A DNA stretch of 64,000 bases from assembly GCA_031308135.1 (NCBI GenBank), contig JAHLJT010003656.1:55240069-55304068 (forward strand). Direction: 5' to 3'. The notes under the pieces are model-generated. The model worked only from the letters and a program-made list of their open reading frames with translations. It had not been told where the DNA came from and made no database searches. Shown here piece after piece: positions 35,997-47,162 of this stretch. Every line of letters starts with the position of its first letter. The first letter of the stretch is position 1. This stretch comes from Acheta domesticus. Taxonomy: Eukaryota > Arthropoda > Insecta > Orthoptera > Gryllidae. A program made the translations under genes and the position numbers.

Positions 35997-37242
35997 TGTG
36001 TGTGTGTATACTGACGATGTGTGGAAGTAACTTGCAGCTGCACGAAGGGCAAGTTCTGTTCTTAACTGTCTCATCTGCATTGTCGTTTGTCTCAATTTCA
36101 ACCTGTTGTTTGATGATAAAATTTTTTAAAATTGAGATTCTTCCAGCGGGGGAGTAATATAAAATTTATTAAAAAGTCAATCTAGTGGACATGGATAACG
36201 AAGAATATTGAAGTGTTGAACGCCAATTCATTCACTACTCGTGTTTTAAGAACACTTGATAAAGAATTGCGATATTTTTCTTTCTTTATTAAACGATCAA
36301 TTTATATTTAATACAAGATCTCTTGTTCATTTTCTTCACAAAATGTCATTTTGTGCAATGGAATGGACAAATAACAATAAACTTTTTAATTCTTAGTGTT
36401 GGTTCAAGTCCATTTTTTGTTTTAAAAATAATACATTTTATTATTATTAGATTACATTATTAAATCACAGATTATTAGGTTATTTAGAAACAGATGGTTG
36501 AAATTATAATTAAAAGGTATTCATGGATACTTTAATGGACCGATACAGCGTTTTACTCAGAAGTCATGTTTCTATAAATGAAAACAAAAATGATGGGGTC
36601 TACTCCTCATTACTAGTCAAGGGAAATAGTCTAGAGACTCGTGCAAGTAATGTCATAGGTCTGGGAATGTAAAATGTATTGGGAAATATTTATGGGGAAT
36701 TATCAGCGTTCTAGCTCGTATGAGAGTTTTTAGCGTCAGGTTTCGGCACTTTTCAAACATTCAAATTCTTAGACTTATTTTTTGACCGGGTTACGAGTAT
36801 TATCCCCGCGAACACAGTGAATGCGTGGCTGCATTCAGGAATTGATATTAAGTATGAACAAAAATACTAAAATATTACAAAAAGTATTCAAAGTATAATC
36901 ATTAACAAAAACCAAATCATGAATACTGATTTAACGGCGATGATAATTAAATCGCTTACAGCCGTACGCCGAGAAAGATGAAGGATTGAAAGACATGTCC
37001 TGAAAGATGAGGCTTATTAGGAGATGGCCCTTTCACATGTGCCGATCTGATGAGAAACTTATCAAGAGAAATATCAGGCATGCGTGTGGAGATGCGTGCA
37101 GTTGTGCGGCATGCTATCCTATGCTTTCAGATTGGTCTGCACTCTAATGGGTGCCAAATCAAATACATTTCATAGTATGCTATTAAATGTATATCTCTGC
37201 GTCCATAGAAACCATACATTTTGTATGATGTTACAACATATT
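35711..37242. other. Intron 3, includes a (GT)n microsatellite
   Basis: A (GT) run of about 50 bp at 35959-36008 is the only feature; the rest is AT-rich with no exon-like frame. Confidence 0.6.
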
Positions 37243-37690
37243 AAATAATAATAATAATAATAATGCCTTTATTGAAATGGCGAGGCTCGGGATAGGCCCG
37301 CTCTTCCGCCTAACCACATATCACATGTTTACAAATTAGTTAAAACAATATAATCTACAAAAGTAAAAGTAGGATAATTTATGAGTGGTAAGTAGTTAGT
37401 CGAAAAGAAGTATCATTTAAAGCAACTTATAAACAATATCAAAGGTTAAACAGATACAAAAATGTTACAGAATGAAATTTGAAAAAAAAATTAAATTCAG
37501 AGACGGAAGTTGAATACAAAATTTGAATGGGATAACATTATGTGCTCTGCTTGTCTGTGCGCTACGCGGCAGCCAGGTATTCACCCCGAGCGACTGTAAT
37601 CTATTAATACAGAAACACACCATTTCACCCGCTCTGCTCGACCCGCTAGTCGGAGAAAAACCCACCAGGCAGGCTGCGTCCTAATACAAA
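37243..37690 (-). mobile_element. 3' end of a LINE-like retroelement
   Basis: The plus strand begins with (AAT)7, followed by GCCTTTATTGAAATGGCGAG. On the minus strand this is an AATAAAGGC polyadenylation-like signal followed by an (ATT)n tail, the usual ending of several insect non-LTR retrotransposons. The remaining 400 bp are a mix of AT-rich and GC-rich sequence, with a GACCCGCTAGTCGG segment near the far end. No reverse transcriptase is present, so it is a 5'-truncated copy, or a SINE sharing the tail. Confidence 0.5.
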
Positions 37691-38454
37691 GTTAAACCAA
37701 GTTAAAATGAAGTGAGAGGTCCTTGGAATGTTTTCCTCAGCTGCTGCCCATTGCTGCACGGGGTTGCCTGCTTGACTCCACCTCTGCTCCTATGAATGAA
37801 ATACAGTTCCGGCAGTATCAAACAATTTGCACGAAAGTAAATTTCAACAAAAATACATTAATATTATTCCTAAAACATATTCATCATTTCTTAATACTCC
37901 TGAGGAAGAGGAACATATTAAATGCTTCGATGGAATTGATTATTCGTTATTTCTCTTTCCTATCTCCGTGACAATGTTCCCATTGTTTCTTGCGCCTTTG
38001 ATCGTCCGTTCCGGAAATAGTCTGTTAAACAAAGAAAGTTAAATTATAATCACCCAGTTCTTTGGTATAACCATCATGTAATAATGAATAGCGCTTTTCT
38101 TTAATCCAAGAAATATTTTAGTTTTCAAACATCAATGTGAGGAAAACAGTTGCAAGAAAGGTGATTCTGTATCGATTTCACGAAATGCCATGAACTACGT
38201 AATGCAATTTTTAACTCTGACCTTTCAATGTACTATTCGACCCTCACAGAAACTCACCGTTTATTCGCAAATAACAATTATTTTCATACTTCGTCTTGCT
38301 ATGGGCTCATTTACGTAGAGTGCAGTCAGGTAGAATGAGGGCCTCGATGGCGATCTTTATGCACCTCGCACTCCAAGTAGAAATAAAGCCCACTCACTGC
38401 CCTGCATGTCCCAAGTTAAGAGAAGCATTAGAGAGGGCGTGTTTCCCTGCGCAG
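37691..38454. other. End of intron 3, nothing recognised
   Basis: Ordinary AT-rich sequence ending in TTTCCCTGCGCAG, a good acceptor. Confidence 0.45.
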
Positions 38455-38583
38455 TTGTCGCTGCGCTTTCCGGGAGAGCTGCGCTGGAACATGCAAGGAG
38501 GCAAGCCGTCGCCCTACTACAACTGGCGGACCAACCTGCTCTTCCCCATGTACCAAGTGGCGGGGCCTCGAGACAAGAACAAG
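38455..38583 (+). CDS. ABCA3: ABCA3-like transporter, coding exon 4
   Basis: Encodes residues 172-214 of the luminal loop, phase 0 at both ends. It contains LSLRFPGELRWN followed by NWRTNLLFPMYQVAGPR, the RFPGE and LFP-x-x-x-x-GPR motifs typical of the ABCA3 group. The acceptor CCCTGCGCAG and donor GTAAGC are canonical. The match to the family and the reading frame leave little doubt. Confidence 0.93.
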
Positions 38584-38866
38584 GTAAGCTTTCTCCAGCC
38601 AGATCCCCGTGGATGGATGTACAAATGTTAAAGCTTTGTGTGTTGTTGCAACTTGCATGCAGGATGCAATCGGAGTGTAATTTATGTAGGGGTTTAGAAA
38701 TAAATTATTAGTGTGTTCCTAAAATGATATTAAAAATTATTTCATTAATATTCCTGTTCTAAAAGATGATTATTTTATAAAACCTAATATGAATGCTTTG
38801 AAATGTATATTTGTAAAAAAAATATATCTAGAGTAGTAAGAACTTTTGGCATTGTTATGAATGTAT
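38584..38866. other. Intron 4 upstream of the LTR insertion
   Basis: AT-rich; the last four bases GTAT are the target-site duplication of the retrotransposon. Confidence 0.6.
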
Positions 38867-40322
38867 TGCGATGTGTCGGGGCCCATCGCAGTCCTCCACC
38901 CTTGCGTCACGCCAATTACCGGACGGCAGAAAAGAACTACGCGCCCTCGAATTAGATACGCCCAGCCGCTCAAGCCCCCCATAAACTTTCAACTATCAAT
39001 TATACCCTTTTTCTGACAATACCGCGATGCGTCGGGTGACCATCGCACCCTCTCACCCCCGCGTCACGCCAAATTACCGGAAGTTGGAAAGGGCCACGCG
39101 TCCACCGCGACCCGATTTAGTTCCGCCCAACGGCCCAAGTTCTCCAGAAGCCCCCTAACAATAAATCTTACCCTTTGTCCAAACAATACTGGATGATCGA
39201 CAGCCGGAACAACCATTTTAGCGACTTGGCGATCGCACCCGGCTCAATAATCCTCTAAAAGCCTATAAAATCATCACATGCCAAAGCAGAAGGGACACGT
39301 GCGCGCTCCTCCGGCCTAACAATGCCGGCCAATGAACAACCAGAAGGCACCGTTGATGAAATAGAAGGTTCGAGAAGTTCAAATCCGACCAATAAAATCA
39401 CTAGGCAGGAAGCACGTGAGCACTTTGAGATTTTTTTCGAAAAAACGAAAGGGAAAGACGGGCGAGCGAGGCCAGAGGGAGGACGGGCGACAGACGCTAG
39501 AGAGGACGGTCGTGCAGGAGAAGTTGTATGGAGATAGAAACCAACAAGTAAAGTTTGAGTAGATTAACAGTGGTAGTTAAGAAAGCCACCGAATATTAGT
39601 CAGTTAATGAAACCTGCGGTAGAAAGGGAACAGCAGCAGTGGGTAAGGCACACACTGAACCGACCACTGCGAAACTTGCCCGGTCTTCACGGAATTAATT
39701 CCGAATAGCCAAAGTTTGGCTTCGAGCGTCATACGCGGTCCAGGTGTCGTGTGACGGCCTGAGACGCGCGCGAGCATCACGTCGCGACCGCCCGGTCATC
39801 CACCGCCGACGTCCCGTGCGCCGGAGCCATCACCCCGGAGGCAATCGGAGGCCAACCTTGCAACGTTCCGGCATCGCCTCCTGAGGGTCCGACTACACTT
39901 CTCCGTCGGTCGGCGAGCAATCCAGTCGCGGTGACATTACCATCTAACATCACAGATTGTAAGTTGTCATCACCATCATTCATTAATCGGCTACTAAAGT
40001 GACAATAACCCAGCATCAACCTGAACAGTTTCTCTTCGTTTAATTTTTTGAATAAATTAGTCCCCGCCATTTGGTCGGGTGAACCAATTAATACCATAGC
40101 AAAGTGTTATTATTCTAAATCTTAAGAAACCACCAAATGCAACCCTTCGACCCAGGGCGCTCACCCCTGAGACGCTCAACGCCGGCGACATTAAGCAGGT
40201 AAGTGGGCATGCGCTTGGCGCCCTTATTAAATAAATTCAGCGCGTGTCCCCTCCTGCGACTTGGGACGACTGTCACACCATAAGTGTGTCGGCGCCTCCA
40301 TTTTGTGAGCAGTTCCATCACA
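38867..40322 (+). repeat. 5' LTR
   Basis: Bounded by TG...CA. The first 310 bp are an internal tandem duplication: GCGATG-GTCGGG at 38868 recurs at 39024, and both copies carry CCATCGCA, GCGTCACGCCAA and TTACCGG. A TATA-like CCTATAAAATC lies near 39264. Against the 3' LTR I count five differences, all single-base changes in homopolymer length and none a substitution. Small open frames inside (for example from 39322) recur in both LTRs and are not genes that I can support. Confidence 0.95.
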
Positions 40323-40640
40323 TAAATTGGCGCCCAACGTGGTTGTTTTTATACGAATAATTGAGCTTGTGTAGACTCAGATCATAAATTGGACGCCCAA
40401 CGTGGTTGTTTTTATACGAATAATTGAGCTTGTGTAGACTCAGATCATAAATTGGACACCCAACGTGGTTTTCTATTCACGAATAATTGAACTCGTGTAG
40501 CGGGCATCTCATAAATTGGTCGCCCAACTTCGTTTGTTTTTTCACGTATAATCCAGCTTGTGCAGCGTGCAGAGCATAAATTGACACACAACGTGGTTGT
40601 TAACAAGTATTTTACTTTGTGTTACTCGCACCTGTGTATT
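40321..40640 (+). repeat. Five tandem primer-binding-site units
   Basis: A unit of 62-65 bp starting CATAAATTGG recurs at 40321, 40383, 40446, 40510 and 40575. Copy 1 has TGGCGCCCAACGTGG, which looks like a tRNA-Lys-type primer-binding site, at 40328. Copies 2-5 carry TGGACGCCCAACGTGG and progressively diverged versions. Identity is highest between copies 1 and 2 and falls away from the LTR. Having more than one PBS-like unit is unusual. Confidence 0.9.
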
Positions 40641-41247
40641 TCTTATTGAACTCACTAATTCTTTCTTATCCATTTTCCGTTTACGCTTGCTCAATTATTG
40701 CCCAACTGAAGATTGCATTTGGTTTTAATGTGTGTTTCTTTTGATATTTTGTATTTTATGAGGTTTTCAATCACTTTGCTTGCGTGTGAGACTTATATTT
40801 TATATTGAACTTCCGGTAATTTTTACATATTTTGTATCAGTGAATGCTCAGAGTATTACAGTGATTCTCATAACTTAGAAGCCCAAAGTGTATTTATAAG
40901 AACATTTCACTCTCTTTTCAGACGCATAATTTCATTTTATTGTTATTTTCTTTTTACAATTTCTTAATGCGTCATATAGTGTTTAAGTGTGGTTAATTGA
41001 ACTCTATTTTATTTTTTTCCTTTTTCATTATACGTGCTATTTCCGTCACGTAACAATTATATGTTTACTTAATAGTGTTTACTTTCTATTTGAAATTTTT
41101 ATGTTTATTTCTCAGTGTTATCCTCTAACATTTCATTGTGTGTGTTTTGTACTTTTCTTTTTATTGTGTTTGATTGTGTACTCATGTGTAACGCGCTGTA
41201 GGCGTCATTATCGTACTTACGTCACTTCGAGGATTGCTCGCTCCACG
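40641..41247 (+). other. Untranslated leader of the LTR element
   Basis: AT-rich, no supported frame; it leads to the gag start context CCACGATGG. Confidence 0.5.
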
Positions 41248-42922
41248 ATGGCTGAAAATAATCCCATTCAAAACCCCGAGGTTTCTGACCCCGCTCCCGC
41301 AAACGCCGACGCGCCTGCCGAGCTCACGCCCCCAGCTGTTCTCGCCCCTACTGTCGGGGTTTCTTTAGAGCAGGTACTCGAGACGAGTACCGCCGAGGCC
41401 GGACCTACCCTCGGCCGCGGCCGCTCCGACGCCACCCTCAGACCAAATGTCTCAATTTTTCAGCACTCTTATCGCAAAATTTGACGAACAGCGTCAAGAA
41501 TTAAATTCTAAATTTCAGGACTTGAATTCCAGATTTGATTCGAAATTTTGTGCCCTTGATAGTAGATTAGACGAACACCTCACTAGTTTCACCCTTTTTC
41601 AAAGTGAGGTGTCTCAACAACTAAATTCGGTTAATTCAAAGGTCGATAAACAGAGCACTAAAATCGCCTCTCTCGCCTCTGCTGTTGAAAATAATTCTAC
41701 GCAAATTTCTGACATCAAAGAACATTTAACAGGCCAACTAAAGAAATGCGAATCGCTCCAGTCTGAAACAGTTCAACAAATGACAGAATTTAAAGACAGC
41801 ATAAACAAGGATATTGCAACCGTTTCAGAAAAGCAATTAAATTTGGGACATTGGGCTCGTGATAAATTTAAAGACAATGAATCCGAAATTTCCAACTTGA
41901 AAGGCGAGGTGACTAAGAAACTAAAAGGGGTTGACAATAAGATTGAAGGACTTCACGACTCCCTGAACAATAAAATTGAAACAGCAAAATTAGTTATCCA
42001 GGCACAGGCGGAAATGGAACGGAAAGAAATCGAAGTCAAAATAGACGAACTAGAAATTAAAGTAGCGGAAAAGACTATTTCAGCTTTCCCGGTTAATGCT
42101 ATGCCACTGTCAATTCCTCCAAATTTAAAATTCTCTGGTAATCGCGGTGAACAGCCCATTACGTTCTTACGTAATGTTGAAAATTATTTTGCTTTAGCGA
42201 GACACATTCCTGAATCTTCTAAACCGAAGGTTATAGCCCAAATGTTGGTTGACCATGCCCAAGAATGGTTCCAAATATTGTTACCAGTTCCGGCTGATTT
42301 TCAGGATTTCCGTTCCAAATTTATTAATCGTTTTTGGGATAGAAACACCCAATACAATTTTAAAATGGATTTGGCTAAAGGTAGATGGGACCAGAATGGT
42401 AACATGTCTATGCGGGATTATGCAGTGTCTCGCATTGCCCTACTTAAACAATGCGAACCTACTCCCCCTGACGACGAAATTATGTGGCTATTAACTCGTC
42501 ATTATCCATATGTCATTCAAAACCTCCTTAAAACTAGTTTTGTAAAAGATCTTGAGCAATTTCAGATCTTATTGGGCGATTTCGACCAAACGAATGTGCA
42601 ATTCGCTTCTTATCAAAATCAGAGTCAAAACTCTTCACGCCCACGTAATGGCAATAATAATAATAATCAGAATCGAGGATTTCCCCCACGCCATTCGCAA
42701 GGTCAAGAGCGTCCTTTTAACCACGGCCCTTCGCCGCACTTTCCCCCCGCCCCCTCCCCCCCGGCGCCGACCAGTTTTCCCGCCTCCCTTCAAGGTCGGT
42801 CAAGGCCAAACAGCGCCCCTTCTCGCGCCGCTTTCGACAGCCCCAGGTCAACCACCACAGAGGCCGTTAAACCGCTCAGGTCCGGAATAAATGGGAACAC
42901 AGTTCTGGACCATATTTACTAA
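41248..42922 (+). pseudogene. gag: gag of the LTR element, split between two frames
   Basis: A first frame begins at 41248 with MAENNPIQNPEV, Pro/Ala-rich, and stops at 41484. A second frame, open from 41447 to 42922, overlaps it by 38 bp and encodes 491 residues. It has a coiled-coil-rich N-terminal half with repeated FDEQ, LNS and KFQ heptads. A capsid-like domain follows, around residues 220-390, with FLRNVENYFALARHIPES and FINRFWDRN typical of retrotransposon gag, and then a Gln/Asn- and Pro-rich C-terminus. No CCHC zinc knuckle is present; it was probably lost with the pol deletion. Whether the two frames reflect mutation, sequencing error or ribosomal frameshifting is open. Confidence 0.85.
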
Positions 42923-43638
42923 ATATGTTAAGTGTTTTCCAATTGTTAAACCTACTGCAAAGTCCTGTTTTAAAACACCTAGTGCAAGGTTTCTTCAAAG
43001 AATGTGGGACGTATCAGCGTGTCCTCAGTGACAATGGCACGCAGTTCACGAGTGACCTTTGGCAGCAATCGCTAAATGATTTAGGTGTCCAAACAATCTT
43101 CTGTTCTATTAGGTCACCGAGATCAAACCCAAGCGAAAGAGTCATGAAAGAATTATCACGTTTGTTTCGGGTTTATGTGTCTCACAAGCATACCGCTTGG
43201 CCCGATTTACTACCGAAGATTAATACGTGGCTTAACCACATCCCCCATGAATCTTCCAGATTTACACCTTTCGAGGCTCAATTCAATAAGAAGCCGAAAC
43301 CATTGTTTCCTATTTTAGCAAAAATGGCCACTCAAATTCCAATTTCCCCTGAGGATCGGTGTCAAATTATTCTCTCAAATTTAAAGAAAGCTGGTGATAC
43401 GAGAAAACAACACCAGAAGAGTAAAACCCATTTATTTAAAGTCGGCGATAAAGTTTTAATCAAAGCTCTCAGAGTATCTAATCAGCCTGAAGGCCTTATT
43501 AGTAAATTCTTTCCTTTATTTGTAGGTCCTTACCAAATTATGAGGCTTGTAGCCCCCAACGCTTGCACTTTACGTAGCACAGATGGTTCCGAGGTTGGTC
43601 CTCACAATTTTTATAACCTTGTTCCTTTCAGAGATTAA
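42896..43638 (+). pseudogene. pol: Integrase C-terminal fragment after a large pol deletion
   Basis: The frame from 42925 to 43638 encodes the second half of a Gypsy-type integrase. It includes LSDNGTQFTS, with the second catalytic Asp at 43030, and the catalytic Glu 35 residues later in NPSERV. A C-terminal DNA-binding-like region follows (FKVGDKVLIKA, KFFPLFVGPYQI). Upstream, from about 42896, related sequence lies in a different frame (FTKYVKCFPIVKPTAKS), so one or two single-base frame breaks are present. The first catalytic Asp, the zinc-binding HHCC region and everything before it are absent. The fragment is inactive. Confidence 0.88.
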
Positions 43639-44765
43639 ACTAGATTAATTGGCTGAAAGAATAAAAGCCCTCATTTGTGTCGCTCTGATTAGGTAACCTT
43701 ATTTTAATTATATTCTTGTGGATCCAGCCCGGTTGCCCTGGCACGTCTTATTATTAATTAATTTCGTGGGTTCGCTACTACTTCAATGCTTTGGTTAAGT
43801 GATTGTTATAAGTGAACGTCGTTGTTGATTAAAAAGAGAGAAATAATTCAGATATCCCTTAGATATACTCTGTCGAGAGTTGACGAGAGTTATAGCCATT
43901 GACTTTAATTAATGAAACGAGCTCCATTCTGATATTATGAATTTAATGTTTTTGCAACCCAAGTCCTTTGTTTAATTCATTGGTTGTTTTCTCACGTCTA
44001 CCATTCTATTTTCAATTCTCCATCGTGTTGATATTTTATTTCCTCCTCTTGTGTTTTAAATAATTTGGTCACTGTTGACTATTATGCTTATCTATTATTT
44101 TGCAAATGTCGCATTTATTCCACTTGTTTTTATACCTCTAAAATCGTATTAAAAGAGCGTCAAATATAATAATGATTAACAGGGTTCCCACTTTTGGCTC
44201 TTCACTTTGCACAATTATTCAATTTGCAGTAGCGTTTAACTAGTTTTAGGTACCCCATTGTTTCATTTTGCCAGTCTTTCTAAGTTTTGTTTCCAATTAT
44301 CCCTCTCTGTTATCTTCTTAATTACTTATTTAGTGCTTAGTTTGCTCTTAGTTTGAGTAGGTGTTGCTAATGGCCCACCACCATTTCTTATTTTTGAAAA
44401 ATGATAAAGATTATTTTCATTCATTTTCTTATCATTAATGTGTTTGTATTACTTCTTAAAGATTTTGTGTCCTAAATTTATTGGTCATCTAGTTTTTTAG
44501 AGATAGCTTTAGTGTTGTTCCTCTTCATTAATTTTATCCTTTTGCTTAATTAACTAGTATTGTCTTATCATGTTAGAGTTGTCATTGAAACCCCTAATTT
44601 TCGTTCTGGACATGCCAGGTTTTTGTGTTTTCACCGCTTCATCTGTCGGCACATGCTCCCCAAATTTATTTATCATCTATTTTTGTAAATCTCTTTTTTT
44701 TGTTCTTAGATTAAAAAAAAAACATGTCCCATGCGTTTTTTTAATCTCATTGTACGGGGGGGTAA
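43639..44765 (+). other. Non-coding internal region before the 3' LTR
   Basis: AT-rich, many stops in all frames; no env-like reading frame. It ends in a GGGGGGG purine run adjoining the 3' LTR, a plausible polypurine tract. Confidence 0.6.
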
Positions 44766-46220
44766 TGCGATGTGTCGGGGCCCATCGCAGTCCTCCACCC
44801 TTGCGTCACGCCAAATTACCGGACGGCAGAAAAGAACTACGCGCCCTCGAATTAGATACGCCCAGCCGCTCAAGCCCCCCATAAACTTTCAACTATCAAT
44901 TATACCCTTTTTCTGACAATACCGCGATGCGTCGGGTGACCATCGCACCCTCTCACCCCCGCGTCACGCCAAATTACCGGAAGTTGGAAAGGGCCACGCG
45001 TCCACCGCGACCCGATTTAGTTCCGCCCAACGGCCCAAGTTCTCCAGAAGCCCCTAACAATAAATCTTACCCTTTGTCCAACAATACTGGATGATCGACA
45101 GCCGGAACAACCATTTTAGCGACTTGGCGATCGCACCCGGCTCAATAATCCTCTAAAAGCCTATAAAATCATCACATGCCAAAGCAGAAGGGACACGTGC
45201 GCGCTCCTCCGGCCTAACAATGCCGGCCAATGAACAACCAGAAGGCACCGTTGATGAAATAGAAGGTTCGAGAAGTTCAAATCCGACCAATAAAATCACT
45301 AGGCAGGAAGCACGTGAGCACTTTGAGATTTTTTCGAAAAAACGAAAGGGAAAGACGGGCGAGCGAGGCCAGAGGGAGGACGGGCGACAGACGCTAGAGA
45401 GGACGGTCGTGCAGGAGAAGTTGTATGGAGATAGAAACCAACAAGTAAAGTTTTGAGTAGATTAACAGTGGTAGTTAAGAAAGCCACCGAATATTAGTCA
45501 GTTAATGAAACCTGCGGTAGAAAGGGAACAGCAGCAGTGGGTAAGGCACACACTGAACCGACCACTGCGAAACTTGCCCGGTCTTCACGGAATTAATTCC
45601 GAATAGCCAAAGTTTGGCTTCGAGCGTCATACGCGGTCCAGGTGTCGTGTGACGGCCTGAGACGCGCGCGAGCATCACGTCGCGACCGCCCGGTCATCCA
45701 CCGCCGACGTCCCGTGCGCCGGAGCCATCACCCCGGAGGCAATCGGAGGCCAACCTTGCAACGTTCCGGCATCGCCTCCTGAGGGTCCGACTACACTTCT
45801 CCGTCGGTCGGCGAGCAATCCAGTCGCGGTGACATTACCATCTAACATCACAGATTGTAAGTTGTCATCACCATCATTCATTAATCGGCTACTAAAGTGA
45901 CAATAACCCAGCATCAACCTGAACAGTTTCTCTTCGTTTAATTTTTTGAATAAATTAGTCCCCGCCATTTGGTCGGGTGAACCAATTAATACCATAGCAA
46001 AGTGTTATTATTCTAAATCTTAAGAAACCACCAAATGCAACCCTTCGACCCAGGGCGCTCACCCCTGAGACGCTCAACGCCGGCGACATTAAGCAGGTAA
46101 GTGGGCATGCGCTTGGCGCCCTTATTAAATAAATTCAGCGCGTGTCCCCTCCTGCGACTTGGGACGACTGTCACACCATAAGTGTGTCGGCGCCTCCATT
46201 TTGTGAGCAGTTCCATCACA
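44766..46220 (+). repeat. 3' LTR
   Basis: Same TG...CA boundaries, internal duplication and TATA-like motif as the 5' LTR, one base shorter. It is followed immediately by the GTAT target duplication. Confidence 0.95.
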
Positions 46221-47021
46221 GTATTTACTCAAAAAACTTCCTATAATATTTGTGTCATGCACGGAATTAGCTGTGTAACATTAATAAAATATAGATATCT
46301 TGTATTACCACACCGAACCTTTATCTGAAATATCCGTTTTCCAATGTTTTTGTCTGTGAAAATCATTTTAAACCCATGCCTTATTATCTCTTCTATTCAC
46401 CTTATCTCCGACTCCATTCTGCATGTCTTGTAGCCTTTTTTCTCTCTCCCTCTACTTCTCTCTCTGCCTCTACTTCTTGCGCCCTCCCTCCCTCCTCGTT
46501 CCTTATCGCCTTCTCTCTCCCTCTCTCCCACCCTCCTTCCTCCCTCCCTCTCTCCCTTCCTCTCTCTCCCTCCCTCTCTCTCCCTCCCTCACTCCCTCCC
46601 TCCCTCTCTCTCCCTCCCTCCCTCTTTCCCCCCTCCCTCCCGCTTACCCCCTCCCTCCCTCTTTCCCCCTCCCTCCTCTTTCCCCCTCCCTCCCTCTTTC
46701 CCCCTCCCTCCCTCTTTCCCCCTCTCTCCCTCCCCCCTTTCTTTTGCTTTCATGCTCCCTCTTTCCTTATTACCCACTTCTGCCTTTCACATCTTTCTGC
46801 CTCCTCCTCACCCCCTCTTACTCATCTATTCCCTCTTCATTTTCCACCCCTCCCCCTTCCATTCTCCTCGTTCACCTTTTCACTATTTTACTCCGCATTA
46901 ACTCTTTTCTTTCAGACAAAAGACATTGTAATATTTTCTACCCTCGTTTATTTCCAAGTGCCCTTACCTCCCCCCTTTCCCGTATAGCCTCAGGCGCTGA
47001 CTGCCGCTTTCGCTTGCGCAG
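46221..47021. other. End of intron 4 with (TCCC/TCTC) polypyrimidine tract
   Basis: From about 46430 to 46740 the plus strand is almost entirely C and T (CCCTCCCT, CTCTCTCC and CTTTCCCC units). Its artificial Ser/Leu/Pro frames are not genes. The tract lies about 280 bp upstream of the exon 5 acceptor TTTCGCTTGCGCAG. Confidence 0.85.
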
Positions 47022-47162
47022 ACGTTCGGGCCGACTCCGGGCTACCACCTGGAGGGCTTCCTGGCCATCCAGTTCCTGGTGACGCGCGCCATCACCGCCT
47101 ACTGCTTCACGGAGAAGGCTGCGTCGTTCGCGTCGGAGTTGCTGCCCCTCCTTCCGCCTGGG
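47022..47162 (+). CDS. ABCA3: ABCA3-like transporter, coding exon 5
   Basis: Encodes residues 215-261, phase 0 at both ends. It contains PGYHLEGFLAIQFLVTRAI, the PGY-x-x-EGFLA-Q motif of ABCA3-group luminal loops just before membrane segment 2. Canonical acceptor CAG and donor GTGAGC. Confidence 0.93.

Larger units (their letters stand above)
38867..46220 (+). mobile_element. Young, internally deleted Ty3/Gypsy-type LTR retrotransposon
   Basis: Two nearly identical LTRs (1456 and 1455 bp) enclose 4.4 kb and are flanked by a GTAT duplication (38863-38866 and 46221-46224), which fixes both ends. LTRs start TGCGATG and end ATCACA. The internal part has a primer-binding site 5 nt after the 5' LTR, a gag region, the C-terminal part of an integrase, 1.1 kb of non-coding AT-rich sequence, and a GGGGGGG purine stretch before the 3' LTR. 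Protease, reverse transcriptase, RNase H and the N-terminal half of integrase are missing, so it needs enzymes from another element. It sits in the sense orientation in ABCA intron 4 and accounts for most of that intron's 8.4 kb. Confidence 0.95.

Noticed and set aside
39322..40321. Open frames inside the LTRs as genes
   Set aside because: They recur identically in both LTRs, have no domain, and differ in length only through homopolymer changes.
40321..40640. A CRISPR array
   Set aside because: The repeats have no unique spacers and lie at the LTR leader of a eukaryotic retrotransposon.
43639..44765. An envelope gene in the LTR element
   Set aside because: All frames are broken by frequent stops and no membrane or glycoprotein-like frame is present.
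46376..47082. Leu/Pro/Ser-rich open frames before exon 5
   Set aside because: They are composition artefacts of the (TCCC/TCTC) tract and read exon 5 in the wrong frame.
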